Assembly (NCBI GenBank): GCA_017416845.1
Contig: JAFQBA010000075.1
Location: 1-54,255 of the forward strand
DNA from: Clostridia bacterium
Lineage (GTDB): Bacteria > Bacillota > Clostridia > UMGS1810
DNA length: 54,255 nucleotides
Direction: 5' to 3'
Shown here: positions 34,196 to 42,626 of the stretch, in pieces
Position numbering within the stretch: the stretch's first letter is position 1
Layout: each line of letters begins with the position of its first letter
Notes under the pieces: model-generated
The model's database searches: none
What the model was told of the DNA's origin: nothing
The model's input: the letters and a program-made list of their open reading frames with translations, nothing else
Translations under genes and position numbers: made by a program

Positions 34196-34366
34196 TTAAT
34201 CAATCGGAGGCCCAAAGTCATATATATCCATATAATTCTCAAGTTCATTTTCATCTTCTGCAGGAACCGTAATCAATCCTGTGCATTCATTTGCAGAACC
34301 AACATTTTTCAGTTCAAACTTATCAATATTCTTGTTTAAGTTATTCTTTCTTTTCTTACTTTTCAT
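34196..34366 (-). CDS. Small conserved-looking 56-aa protein, unknown function
   Basis: A short ORF on the minus strand with a very strong RBS (AGGAGG, five bases before ATG at 34366). The product has a basic N terminus (MKSKKRKNNLNKN), then KNVGSANECTGLITVPAEDE and an acidic, aromatic C terminus (ELENYMDIYDFGPPID). There is no signal peptide or membrane segment. It sits alone between hpf and the CDF transporter in a 389-base gap that otherwise holds the hpf terminator and the CDF promoter. I do not recognise a named domain with confidence. The RBS and clean reading frame argue that it is real. Confidence 0.7.
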   Translation of the reverse strand: MKSKKRKNNLNKNIDKFELKNVGSANECTGLITVPAEDENELENYMDIYDFGPPID

Positions 34367-34453
34367 AATTCCTCCTGATAAAAAACTTTAATGTAAATTT
34401 TATTATTACATATTTCTGTTTGTTTACACCTGATAATTATTGGTTATTTCGTA

Positions 34454-34482
34454 TTGATATTAAAATATAATTATGATATAAT
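34454..34482 (+). promoter_or_regulatory. Promoter of the CDF transporter gene
   Basis: TTGATA (34454-34459), 17-base spacer, TATAAT (34477-34482), 29 bases before the ATG. Confidence 0.75.
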
Positions 34483-34511
34483 AATATCATTATTTGATTT
34501 TGGAGAAATAT

Positions 34512-35690
34512 ATGTCAGAATTTATTATTAAACATTTTGTGAAGGATTATAAAAATACAGAAATCCCATCGGTAAGAACATCATATGGAAAAGTTGCCGG
34601 AATCGCAGGAATAATATGCAATATTATTCTTTTTGCTCTTAAACTGACAATAAGTATTATAACATCATCGGTGGCAATTACAGCCGATGCAATTAATAAT
34701 TTATCAGACGCATCCTCAAGCATTATAAGTTTAATCGGCTTTAAGCTTTCCGAAAAGCCTGCAGATGCAAAGCATCCGTACGGTCACGGAAGATATGAAT
34801 ACTTATCAGCTCTTTGTGTAGCAATTATTGTAATATTAATCGGTGTTGAATTGTTTAAAACAAGTATCGATAAAATTATCACACCGGAAAAAGTAAACTT
34901 TGGTATACCTTTGGTTGCAACGCTCGTTTTTTCTGTCCTTTTAAAACTATGGATGATGTTTTTCAACAAAAAATGTGCTGAAAAAATCAACTCACAAACC
35001 TTACATGCAACAGCTGCAGATTGCCGTAATGATTGTATTACAACAATCGCAGTACTCTCGGGAGCTGTAGTTTCTCATTTTACAGATATAGAACTTGACG
35101 GCTGGATAGGTCTTGGAGTTTCAGTTTTCATACTTTTATGCGGATTTGGTCTGATAAAAGATACTCTTGATCCGCTTCTTGGCTCGGTACCCGATATTGA
35201 GTTTATTTTGAAAATAAAAGAAAAGATTCTTTCCTACCCTAAAGTTTTGGGAATTCACGATCTGATAATTCACGATTACGGTCCATGCAGAAAATTTGCA
35301 AGCGTACATGTAGAGATGGCGGGAGAAGACGATGTTTATGAAAATCATGACATTATTGATAATATAGAAACTGATTTTCTAAAAAATGAGGGACTTAACA
35401 TCATAATACATTATGACCCTGTAGCAACGCAGAATCCTCTTCTTAATACCATGAAAAACAAAGTAGAAAAAATCGTTACTGAAATTGACTGTCGTTTGTC
35501 AATTCATGATTTTCGTATGGTCCCGGGAAATTCTCACACCAATCTTATTTTTGATTGTGTTGTTCCCTACGATGTTAATATCGAAAAAAACGAACTTATA
35601 AATACAATTTGTAAGCAAGTGAAAAAAATAGATGAAAAATACAATTGTGTTATCGCTATTGATGAAAACTATACGCCCATAAATCATTAA
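34512..35690 (+). CDS. Cation diffusion facilitator (CDF) family transporter
   Basis: A 392-aa inner-membrane cation/proton antiporter exporting divalent metals such as Zn or Mn. About six membrane helices lie in residues 20-215. The metal-site motifs are AITADAINNLSDASSSII (helix 2) and HPYGHGRYEYLSAL, with TAADCRNDCITT in helix 5. The cytoplasmic C-terminal domain follows (LGIHDLIIHDYGPCRKFASV), with an extra about 90 residues after it compared with minimal CDFs. Start 34512 has GGAG six bases upstream; the upstream TTG is less likely. Metal specificity is not readable with confidence. Single-gene unit with its own promoter and a shared terminator. Confidence 0.92.
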   Translation: MSEFIIKHFVKDYKNTEIPSVRTSYGKVAGIAGIICNIILFALKLTISIITSSVAITADAINNLSDASSSIISLIGFKLSEKPADAKHPYGHGRYEYLSALCVAIIVILIGVELFKTSIDKIITPEKVNFGIPLVATLVFSVLLKLWMMFFNKKCAEKINSQTLHATAADCRNDCITTIAVLSGAVVSHFTDIELDGWIGLGVSVFILLCGFGLIKDTLDPLLGSVPDIEFILKIKEKILSYPKVLGIHDLIIHDYGPCRKFASVHVEMAGEDDVYENHDIIDNIETDFLKNEGLNIIIHYDPVATQNPLLNTMKNKVEKIVTEIDCRLSIHDFRMVPGNSHTNLIFDCVVPYDVNIEKNELINTICKQVKKIDEKYNCVIAIDENYTPINH

Positions 35691-35724
35691 AATCACTATA
35701 GCACAATAATTCACCAAAAAACAA

Positions 35725-35766
35725 CCCCCAAAAGTCAGACATTTGTTCCGACTTATGGGGGTATTA
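35725..35766. terminator. Bidirectional terminator between CDF and mgsA genes
   Basis: CCCCCA at 35725-35730 pairs with TGGGGG at 35756-35761, with inner AAGTC/GACTT pairing and an AT-rich flank. It lies between convergent genes. Confidence 0.65.
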
Positions 35767-35783
35767 TTTATATTGGCAGATAT

Positions 35784-36200
35784 TTAATTATTTTTATTGT
35801 TTTTGGGATTGACAATATCTCTCCAATCCATATCGCCTCTGTCAAGACCTCTGACAAGTACCTCAGCTGTAGCCATATTTGTTGCAATGGGTACATTGTG
35901 AATATCACAAAGTTTAAGTAAGGGCTCTACTTCGGGCTCGTGACTTTGATTGGTAAGAGGATCACGAAAAAACAAAACCAAATCTATTTCATTATAGGCA
36001 ATACGGGCACCAATCTGCTGATCTCCGCCCTGTGGACCGGAGAGGAACTTGTGTACACTAAGTCCTGTTGCATCAATAATTAATCCACCGGTAGTACCTG
36101 TGGCTATCAGATTGTGTTTAACGAGTATACCCTTGTAAGCAATACAAAACTGAACCATAAGTTCTTTTTTCTTGTCGTGTGCAATTAATGCAATGTTCAA
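35784..36200 (-). CDS. mgsA: Methylglyoxal synthase
   Basis: A 138-aa enzyme converting dihydroxyacetone phosphate to methylglyoxal and phosphate. Signatures: ATGTTGGLI (phosphate site), [16 protein letters not shown] with the catalytic Asp, [10 protein letters not shown], and the catalytic His in QSHEPEV. The start is TTG at 36200 with GGGAGG eight bases upstream. It is the last gene of the minD side of the mre cluster, 81 bases after minD. Placement next to mreB-type genes is common in Firmicutes. Confidence 0.95.
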   Translation of the reverse strand: MNIALIAHDKKKELMVQFCIAYKGILVKHNLIATGTTGGLIIDATGLSVHKFLSGPQGGDQQIGARIAYNEIDLVLFFRDPLTNQSHEPEVEPLLKLCDIHNVPIATNMATAEVLVRGLDRGDMDWRDIVNPKNNKNN

Positions 36201-36281
36201 ATTAAAACCCTCCCTATTATTTTAAATGATAAACTAAAGTGTTTTGTATAATAGATATCATGATTTGATATTATATTAAAT

Positions 36282-37046
36282 CTAAGATGATTTTAAAACA
36301 AGTTTATTACGTTCAAATAATTTGTTCTTCTTGTCAACCAATGGTTGAATTCCTGCCAGCCTTCTGCTGATATTCTCCAAATCCCTACCGGCATATGTAT
36401 CATACCGAACAATGGGATCTGCATTAATCAAGCTGTTATCGACATATTCATCATCACGAACAAGACCAATAATCATAGCTCCGATTTCATCGGCAATATC
36501 CTCTGCGCATATTGATGTCTGATCAGATGAAAAATTACATCGATTCAATACAATATACTTATTTTTAGTTTCATCAATCCGATTGAGACAAAGAGAAACA
36601 TTAGATACAGAAAACACATTCTCTGTTGTTATCGCCAATACTGTATCCGAGACATATGTAGCAATCGAAAATTCAACCCCGGAAGATGCAGGAGTATCAA
36701 TGATTATATAGTCATATTTTGATGACAGTTCTGAAATAACACTTTTGAATACAACTGCAAAATTATTTGGAATATCATTAGCTGAAGCTGCAATAAAATC
36801 AGGCATATACTCCTCGTCACCGGCAATTATGGTTTCTTCAACAGAAGCATTACCCAAAATTAAATCTCTGATATTACACACACTCTGGGTAGTACGCCCC
36901 AATGCAACATCTGCATTGCGTACTCCAAAGCCACAATCAATCAACAAAGTTTTATTTCCAAGTGTTTTTAAAGCGCAGGCTACATTAATTGCTACAGTTG
37001 TCTTGCCTACACCGCCTTTACCCGAAATAACAGCAATTATACTCAT
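36282..37046 (-). CDS. minD: MinD-type septum-site ATPase
   Basis: A 254-aa deviant Walker-A ATPase. The N terminus has SGKGGVGKTTVAINVA. LLIDCGFGVRNADVALG replaces the usual DxDIGLRNLD, and IIIDTPASSGVEFS is the Walker B/switch region. MinD directs division-site placement from the membrane. The C terminus (KLFERNKLVLKSS) is a weak amphipathic tail compared with the typical Phe/Lys-rich membrane-targeting helix. No minC precedes it and no minE follows, unlike the usual mreBCD-(mrdA)-minC-minD arrangement. It has its own promoter. A related ParA/flagellar-type role cannot be excluded. Confidence 0.8.
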   Translation of the reverse strand: MSIIAVISGKGGVGKTTVAINVACALKTLGNKTLLIDCGFGVRNADVALGRTTQSVCNIRDLILGNASVEETIIAGDEEYMPDFIAASANDIPNNFAVVFKSVISELSSKYDYIIIDTPASSGVEFSIATYVSDTVLAITTENVFSVSNVSLCLNRIDETKNKYIVLNRCNFSSDQTSICAEDIADEIGAMIIGLVRDDEYVDNSLINADPIVRYDTYAGRDLENISRRLAGIQPLVDKKNKLFERNKLVLKSS

Positions 37047-37064
37047 AAATTATGCTACCTCATT

Positions 37065-37093
37065 ATTTTATCACATTATGTTAATTTTGTCTA
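37065..37093 (-). promoter_or_regulatory. Promoter of minD
   Basis: TAGACA (37088-37093), 17-base spacer, TAAAAT (37065-37070) on the minus strand, in the 78-base gap after mrdA. Confidence 0.6.
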
Positions 37094-37124
37094 TATGTTT
37101 TTTTACCAAATATTGTTAAATTTT

Positions 37125-39191
37125 TTATGAAATTAGCGAATTATCGGTTATACACAAATCATCGGAATTATGTGGATTCAAATTGAAATATTCGCTGTAA
37201 ATGGCTTTTGCAATGGGCGCAGTAACACTTCCCGAACCCGCATTTTCTACAACTATAGAAATTGCAATTTGCGGATTAACATATGGAGCATAACTCACAA
37301 ACACGCCGTTTGCACTTCCTCCATTAACCTGAGACGAACCGGTTTTACTGCATGTTTCAATCGGGAAATCTCCGAAAATACTTGATGCTGTTCCATCATA
37401 ACTGACAAGACGCATTCCTTTTGTAACCACATCATATGTTGTATCGCTTATAAACATATTATTTTTAATAATCGGAACGGCCTGCGAGATGATTTCACCG
37501 GTACCGGAATCTCTGATGCATTTGGTAAGATAAGGCTGATAAATTGTTCCTTTATTGGCTATTGTAGATGTATAGTTAACAAGCTGAAGAGGAGTGAAAA
37601 GATTGTATGACTGACCGATTGCCATTTGAAGAGTATCACCCGGATACCATACTTCGTTAAAATTAGTCTCTTTATATTCCGCTGTTGCAAGAACACCTGC
37701 AACTTCACCCTCGATTTCAATACCCGTCGGCTTCCCGAGATTCATTTTGTTAGCATATTCCACAATTTTATCTGCACCGAGCTTTTTTGCTACTTCATAG
37801 TAAAAATAGTTACATGAATTCTTCAGAGCATTTACTGCATCCATAGGACCATGAGTGGTTCCGGTCTCACTATATATCCAACAGTTAAAAACCTGATCAT
37901 AATACTCGTATTGACCCTTATCTTCAATGACCGTGTATGGATTAATGATGTTTTCTTCAAGAGCCGCAATTGTTGTCAAAACCTTAAAAACAGAACCCGG
38001 AGGATATGTTCCGCTAAGAGCACGGTTAAACAGAGGTTTGGAATTGTCTGAACTTAAAGCCTCATAATCACGATTAAATGAAGCCGGATCAAACGTAGGA
38101 TAACTTGCCATAGCAAGAATCTCCCCTGTTTTCACATCCATAACAACTACTGCTCCGCCACCGACATCACTTCCTGCATTATCTGCAACAGACCAACTGT
38201 TGGCTTTAATTGACTCAATAGTTTCCATAAGTGCTTTTTCTGCGGTTTTCTGAAGGTCAATATCTATAGTCAGCATAGCATTGTTACCGCTGATTGCTGC
38301 TGTTTCTTCTATTTTTGGCTCTTCACCGACACTCTGACTAACACTTCTTTTGCCATCGGTTCCTTTTATATCTTTCTCAAGAGTTTTTTCCAGTCCATCT
38401 TTACCGATGACTGCGTTCATTCCGTATCCGGAATCCTTCAAAAGCGCATATTCCTCCTGGTATATAATTCCAACTCTTCCAAGAATGTGAGCTGCCATTG
38501 AACCATGAACATATTCACGAACGGGTGCACTGTTAACTCTGAGGCCCAGAAACATTTCCGAATTTTCCTCAATTGCAGACACGGAATTAATTGATACATC
38601 CGATGAAAAATTCAAAATACCGTTATGTTTGAAGTCTCTTGTGACCATTTCGTATCTGACTGCAATAATATCACGTATTTGCTCGGGAGTATAGCGGTTG
38701 TCAAGATTAAATTTTTCCTTTAATGCGTCAATGCACTGAGCCGCATCATAGTTGTCTGAAATACCAATCGCAAACTTTGAGTTTCTGACTTTTGTTTCAA
38801 GCTCGTCTCCGCTCATATTTCCGTATGAAAAAACATACTCACCGTTTATATATTCAATCGGAAATGTGTCTATGTATTCATCATTGTTCTTTTCAAACAA
38901 GGTTACCGTATTTACAATAAGGTCATTAAGCTTGTCGTCTGACATTGAGGTATCACAAAAAGAAACCGAAAATCCCAATCTGTTGGTAACAATCGGTCTG
39001 CCGTATCTGTCAAGAATCTTTCCACGCGGAGCTTGTATAATTTCTTCAGTTGACAAATATGACTCAGATTTCGCAAGATACTCTTTTGAATCTACAATCT
39101 GTAATTTAATTAACTGAGTGAAAATAAACACAAACATTATTATTGTAATTGCCGACAACAAAAAATACTTATCTTTCAACCTATTAATCAT
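37125..39191 (-). CDS. mrdA: Penicillin-binding protein 2 (elongasome transpeptidase)
   Basis: A 688-aa class B PBP. One N-terminal membrane helix (about 10-30; YFLLSAITIIMFVFIFTQL), a pedestal domain with APRGKILDRYGRPIV (about 52-66), and a transpeptidase domain with its three active-site motifs: PGSVFK (SxxK, near 400), NSCNYFY (SxN type), KTGSS (KTG, near 615). It cross-links lateral-wall peptidoglycan with MreBCD/RodA. The ATG at 39191 overlaps the mreD stop by one base (TGATG), showing coupling. Confidence 0.94.
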   Translation of the reverse strand: MINRLKDKYFLLSAITIIMFVFIFTQLIKLQIVDSKEYLAKSESYLSTEEIIQAPRGKILDRYGRPIVTNRLGFSVSFCDTSMSDDKLNDLIVNTVTLFEKNNDEYIDTFPIEYINGEYVFSYGNMSGDELETKVRNSKFAIGISDNYDAAQCIDALKEKFNLDNRYTPEQIRDIIAVRYEMVTRDFKHNGILNFSSDVSINSVSAIEENSEMFLGLRVNSAPVREYVHGSMAAHILGRVGIIYQEEYALLKDSGYGMNAVIGKDGLEKTLEKDIKGTDGKRSVSQSVGEEPKIEETAAISGNNAMLTIDIDLQKTAEKALMETIESIKANSWSVADNAGSDVGGGAVVVMDVKTGEILAMASYPTFDPASFNRDYEALSSDNSKPLFNRALSGTYPPGSVFKVLTTIAALEENIINPYTVIEDKGQYEYYDQVFNCWIYSETGTTHGPMDAVNALKNSCNYFYYEVAKKLGADKIVEYANKMNLGKPTGIEIEGEVAGVLATAEYKETNFNEVWYPGDTLQMAIGQSYNLFTPLQLVNYTSTIANKGTIYQPYLTKCIRDSGTGEIISQAVPIIKNNMFISDTTYDVVTKGMRLVSYDGTASSIFGDFPIETCSKTGSSQVNGGSANGVFVSYAPYVNPQIAISIVVENAGSGSVTAPIAKAIYSEYFNLNPHNSDDLCITDNSLIS

Positions 39192-39682
39192 CACAAACCT
39201 CTTATATATCTGTTATTAAGCCATTTAACCCACCAAAACATAATTAATACAACCACAAAATTCATAAAACACTCCGGCACAACATAACGTATTGCAATTA
39301 ACCAGAATGAAAAGCCGGAATATATCAATGAGGAAAACAGTACCCTCAACAGCTGAGATACGAGAGTAAGAACAAAAACCATTCCTCCGCTCACCAAGCA
39401 GTTCTCGCAATAAAATTTCGATGCGCTCATTGATGCGATAACGGCTGTATACATAATAATAATTGCGTTAAGTCCAATAACACCAGATCCGGACACATCA
39501 AAAGCAAGTCCGCAAACAGCGCCGATAATCCCTGCTTTAAGGGGTGTAGAATTAAAAGACATGAGCAATGTATACACAAGAAGTATATTCGGCATTATTC
39601 CGAACAAAGACAAAACACCATCCCAGGTTGTCTGAATTATCAGCAACACCAGAAAAGTCAATACTGAAAGTATCGATTTCAA
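39191..39682 (-). CDS. mreD: Rod shape-determining protein MreD
   Basis: A 163-aa integral membrane protein with five or six hydrophobic helices (for example LTFLVLLIIQTT, IMPNILLVYTLLM, GAVCGLAFDV). MreD links MreC and PBP2 in the elongation complex. The TTG at 39682 is preferred because AGGTGA lies five bases upstream; a GTG at 39691 overlaps that RBS. It lies 19 bases after mreC and overlaps mrdA by one base. Confidence 0.88.
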   Translation of the reverse strand: MKSILSVLTFLVLLIIQTTWDGVLSLFGIMPNILLVYTLLMSFNSTPLKAGIIGAVCGLAFDVSGSGVIGLNAIIIMYTAVIASMSASKFYCENCLVSGGMVFVLTLVSQLLRVLFSSLIYSGFSFWLIAIRYVVPECFMNFVVVLIMFWWVKWLNNRYIRGL

Positions 39683-39701
39683 TACAATCACCTATTTTCA
39701 A

Positions 39702-40514
39702 TTATTTTATAACAACAAAAACTTCGCTTAAATCCGAAATGTTAACAGCCGGTTCAACTACAGCATCCTGAGACAAGCCGTTGGTGTTTACTTTAACATC
39801 ATTTACTCGTCCAATCACTATACCCTCGGGGAAAATCCCGCCTTCGCCGGTGGTAACAAGCTTATCACCGGTGGATATGGGAGTTTCTGTTGTAACATAT
39901 TTCATTGAACAAAAACCTTCATCTATGAGAGATGCACTTCCCTCAACTATGCAGTATTCATTGTTCTTTTCTAATTTTGCACTGACAGAAACTGAAGTAT
40001 CAATAATGGTAACAACCTTTGACCAGTTTCTTCCTACCTCACACACATAACCTACAAGACCAATCTCAGTGATTACAGCATCATTCTTTTTTATGCCGTC
40101 ACTAAGACCTTTATCAAGCTTTATAACACTTGTCCAGCTTTCTGTATCTGAAGCTGTTACAGTCGCCGCTTTCAGATTAAATTCCTTTGAGTTGATCTGA
40201 AGTTCAAGCATAGACCTCAAACGAAGATTTTCATCTGCAAGTTCATCATAATTCTTAGCCTTTTCATTGGCGATAATAAGTTGCTCCTTGAGAAGGATAT
40301 TTTCGTTTTTATATTTGTCTGCATTATCAGCATATTCGAAGCAGTTTGATATAAAACTGCCTACTGACTGAAACGGCTTCAATAATACGCCGAAAGCATC
40401 TGAAACTATACCGGCACTGGGTTTGCCTGCAGACGATATTATCATTACAACAATAAATAATACCGATGCAGTCACCAATAAAATGGAGTTTTTATTATCT
40501 CTGAAAAAATTCAT
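39702..40514 (-). CDS. mreC: Rod shape-determining protein MreC
   Basis: A 270-aa protein: one N-terminal membrane helix (about 11-28), a coiled coil (about 60-115; KDENILLKEQLIIANEKAKN-like, ending ADENLRLRSMLEL), then the paired beta-barrel domain (about 120-265; EIGLVGYVCEVGRNWSKV, GDKLVTTGEGGIFPEGIVIG). It is the periplasm-side scaffold that activates PBP2. RBS AGGTG. It lies between mreB (26 bases) and mreD. Confidence 0.93.
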   Translation of the reverse strand: MNFFRDNKNSILLVTASVLFIVVMIISSAGKPSAGIVSDAFGVLLKPFQSVGSFISNCFEYADNADKYKNENILLKEQLIIANEKAKNYDELADENLRLRSMLELQINSKEFNLKAATVTASDTESWTSVIKLDKGLSDGIKKNDAVITEIGLVGYVCEVGRNWSKVVTIIDTSVSVSAKLEKNNEYCIVEGSASLIDEGFCSMKYVTTETPISTGDKLVTTGEGGIFPEGIVIGRVNDVKVNTNGLSQDAVVEPAVNISDLSEVFVVIK

Positions 40515-40540
40515 TTGTATACACCTGCTTTATTATGCTT

Positions 40541-41539
40541 TTATGAAAAAAACTTTTTATTTAATGTTTTATTATCTATTATTTTACCAAGTCCGAGTGC
40601 AACACACTCAAGCGGGGAATCAGCAATTACAACAGGCATTCCCGTGCAATCGCAAATTAATCTGTCCATACCGTTAATCAAGGCTCCGCCACCGGTGAGT
40701 ACCACGGACGACTTGAGAATATCCGCACACAATTCGGGCGGAGTCTCTTCAATAACTGATTTCACAGCCTCCAAAATAATATGCACCTCAGGCATAATGG
40801 CATTTTTCACATCTTCTCCTGTAACAAAACAGCTACAAGGCATGCCGCTTACCGAACTTCTGCCGCTTATCTGACAACGGTGAGAAGCATCTCCATCCAT
40901 TACGGTTGCGATTTCTATCTTTATGTTTTCAATACTGTGAGTTCCTGCCAATACGTTATATTTTTTTCTAATATAATTATTAATTGCAACATTAAAGCTG
41001 TCGCCGCCACATCTAACGGATTTGTGTGTCACAATTCCGCCAAGAGAAATAACAGCAACCTCTGTTGTACCGCCGCCAATGTCTACAACCATACAACCTG
41101 AAGCGGCATTTACATCAAGCCCTGCTCCAATTGCAGCCGCCATGGGTTCTTCGATAAGAAAATGCTTACGTATTCCACTTGAAGAAACAACCTCACTTAC
41201 AGCTCTTTTTTCAACGTCAGTTATTCCTGCAGGAACACAAACCAAAGCGCGCGGTTTAGATGAAAAACCATGTTTAATAATTTTCTTTATAAAACGAGAC
41301 AGCATGGCGGAAGCTGATTTATAATCGGATACAGACCCGCGCATTACAGGTCTTACAGCACGTACGCCAAGAGGCGTACGTTCCAGCATTACCTTAGCAG
41401 CTTTACCCACTGCAAGTATATTATCAGCATCTGATGCAACTGCAATTACACTCGGTTCGTTTAGAATTATACCTTTTGTTTTGATGTATATCAAAGTATT
41501 TGCGGTTCCAAGGTCTATTCCTATATCCCTTTTAGACAC
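40541..41539 (-). CDS. mreB: Actin-like rod shape protein MreB
   Basis: A 332-aa bacterial actin. Nucleotide-site motifs: IGIDLGTANTLIY (phosphate 1), MVVDIGGGTTEVAVISLG (phosphate 2), VVLTGGGALINGMDRLI (adenosine). The length matches the family. The start is GTG at 41539 with GAGGGG about nine bases upstream. MreB filaments steer lateral wall synthesis. It lies 14 bases after maf and begins the mreBCD-mrdA run, implying rod-shaped cells. Confidence 0.96.
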   Translation of the reverse strand: MSKRDIGIDLGTANTLIYIKTKGIILNEPSVIAVASDADNILAVGKAAKVMLERTPLGVRAVRPVMRGSVSDYKSASAMLSRFIKKIIKHGFSSKPRALVCVPAGITDVEKRAVSEVVSSSGIRKHFLIEEPMAAAIGAGLDVNAASGCMVVDIGGGTTEVAVISLGGIVTHKSVRCGGDSFNVAINNYIRKKYNVLAGTHSIENIKIEIATVMDGDASHRCQISGRSSVSGMPCSCFVTGEDVKNAIMPEVHIILEAVKSVIEETPPELCADILKSSVVLTGGGALINGMDRLICDCTGMPVVIADSPLECVALGLGKIIDNKTLNKKFFS

Positions 41540-41553
41540 AGGCTATTCCCCTC

Positions 41554-42132
41554 TCAAATTATTACATCAAACTCCTTTTTCAAAAGACGGTATAGCTTGC
41601 TTAACGGCAATCCAACAACATTATAAAAATCCCCGTCAATTTTTTCGACAAAAACTCCTGCATATTCCTGAATACCATATGCACCTGCTTTATCAAAGGG
41701 TTTGTATGTATCCACATAATTTAGGATTTCTTCGTCTGAAATTTCGGAAAAATATACATCAGTGCTGCAATAATCGGTAACGGTTGTTAAATCATCGGTA
41801 TTTGTGACGGAAATTCCGGATACAACCTTGTGAACTTTTCCCGAAAACTTTTTGAGCATGGAAATTGCATCATCACGATCTTTGGGTTTACCTATGATTT
41901 CATCATCGGAAACAACAACGGTGTCCGCTCCTATTACAAGATTCCCTTTGCCGTATTTTGAAGCAACATCAGATGATTTGAGCATGGCAAGCTCCTGAAC
42001 ATATATATGGGCAGGTAGTTCTTTCGAAATGGTTGATTCATCTACATCACTTTCAACAATTTCAAACAGCAACCCTACATTAGAAAGAATTTCGCGTCTG
42101 CGAGGTGATTTTGAAGCAAGAATAAAATTCAT
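41554..42132 (-). CDS. maf: Maf-family nucleotide pyrophosphatase
   Basis: A 192-aa house-cleaning NTP pyrophosphatase (dTTP/UTP type in characterised members). Motifs: LASKSPRRREIL at the N terminus, GADTVVVSDDEIIGKPKD in the middle, and PFDKAGAYGIQEYAG near the C terminus. ATG 42132 has AAGGAG seven bases upstream; the longer reading frame from 42174 overlaps dut and lacks homology. It sits between dut and mreB, a common Firmicutes order. Confidence 0.93.
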   Translation of the reverse strand: MNFILASKSPRRREILSNVGLLFEIVESDVDESTISKELPAHIYVQELAMLKSSDVASKYGKGNLVIGADTVVVSDDEIIGKPKDRDDAISMLKKFSGKVHKVVSGISVTNTDDLTTVTDYCSTDVYFSEISDEEILNYVDTYKPFDKAGAYGIQEYAGVFVEKIDGDFYNVVGLPLSKLYRLLKKEFDVII

Positions 42133-42145
42133 TAATATACTCCTT

Positions 42146-42601
42146 TTAGAAAGAACCGGTTGAGCCAAAGCCACCGCTTCCCCTTTGGGTTTTTTCGAGT
42201 TCTTCGGTCACCGAAAAATCAGCCTTGCAAACTTCCATAATAACAAGCTGTGCAATACGCTCACCGTCGGTAACGGTGTATTCTTCGTTGCTGAGATTAA
42301 CAAGGGCAACTTTAATTTCGCCGGTATAATCGCTGTCCACAACACCAACACAGTTGGCAAGCGTTATGCCTTTTTTTGAAGCAAGACCGGAACGGGCAAA
42401 AATGAATGCACCGTATTTTGGTGAAGGAAGAGAAATTGCAATTCCTGTCGGAATAAGTGCTCTCTCGAGTGGTTTAAGGGTAATACTTTCTTCAAGACAA
42501 GCCTTAAGATCCATTCCTGCTGAACCGTCGGTTGCATAGAAAGGAACCTGTCTTTCTTTATTATTATCTAAAAACTTAATATTAATCTTAACATTTTCCA
42601 T
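42146..42601 (-). CDS. dut: dUTP diphosphatase
   Basis: A 151-aa trimeric dUTPase with all five motifs: GSAGMDL, ARSGLASKKG, GVVDSDYTGEI (catalytic Asp), ERIAQLVI, and the C-terminal RGSGGFGSTG. It hydrolyses dUTP to dUMP, preventing uracil in DNA. It lies 25 bases after the U32 gene and 13 before maf, so both nucleotide-sanitising genes are read with the shape genes. The promoter is probably that of zapA. Confidence 0.95.
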   Translation of the reverse strand: MENVKINIKFLDNNKERQVPFYATDGSAGMDLKACLEESITLKPLERALIPTGIAISLPSPKYGAFIFARSGLASKKGITLANCVGVVDSDYTGEIKVALVNLSNEEYTVTDGERIAQLVIMEVCKADFSVTEELEKTQRGSGGFGSTGSF

Positions 42602-42626
42602 TTATTTAAACCTTCTTTCAAAAAAG

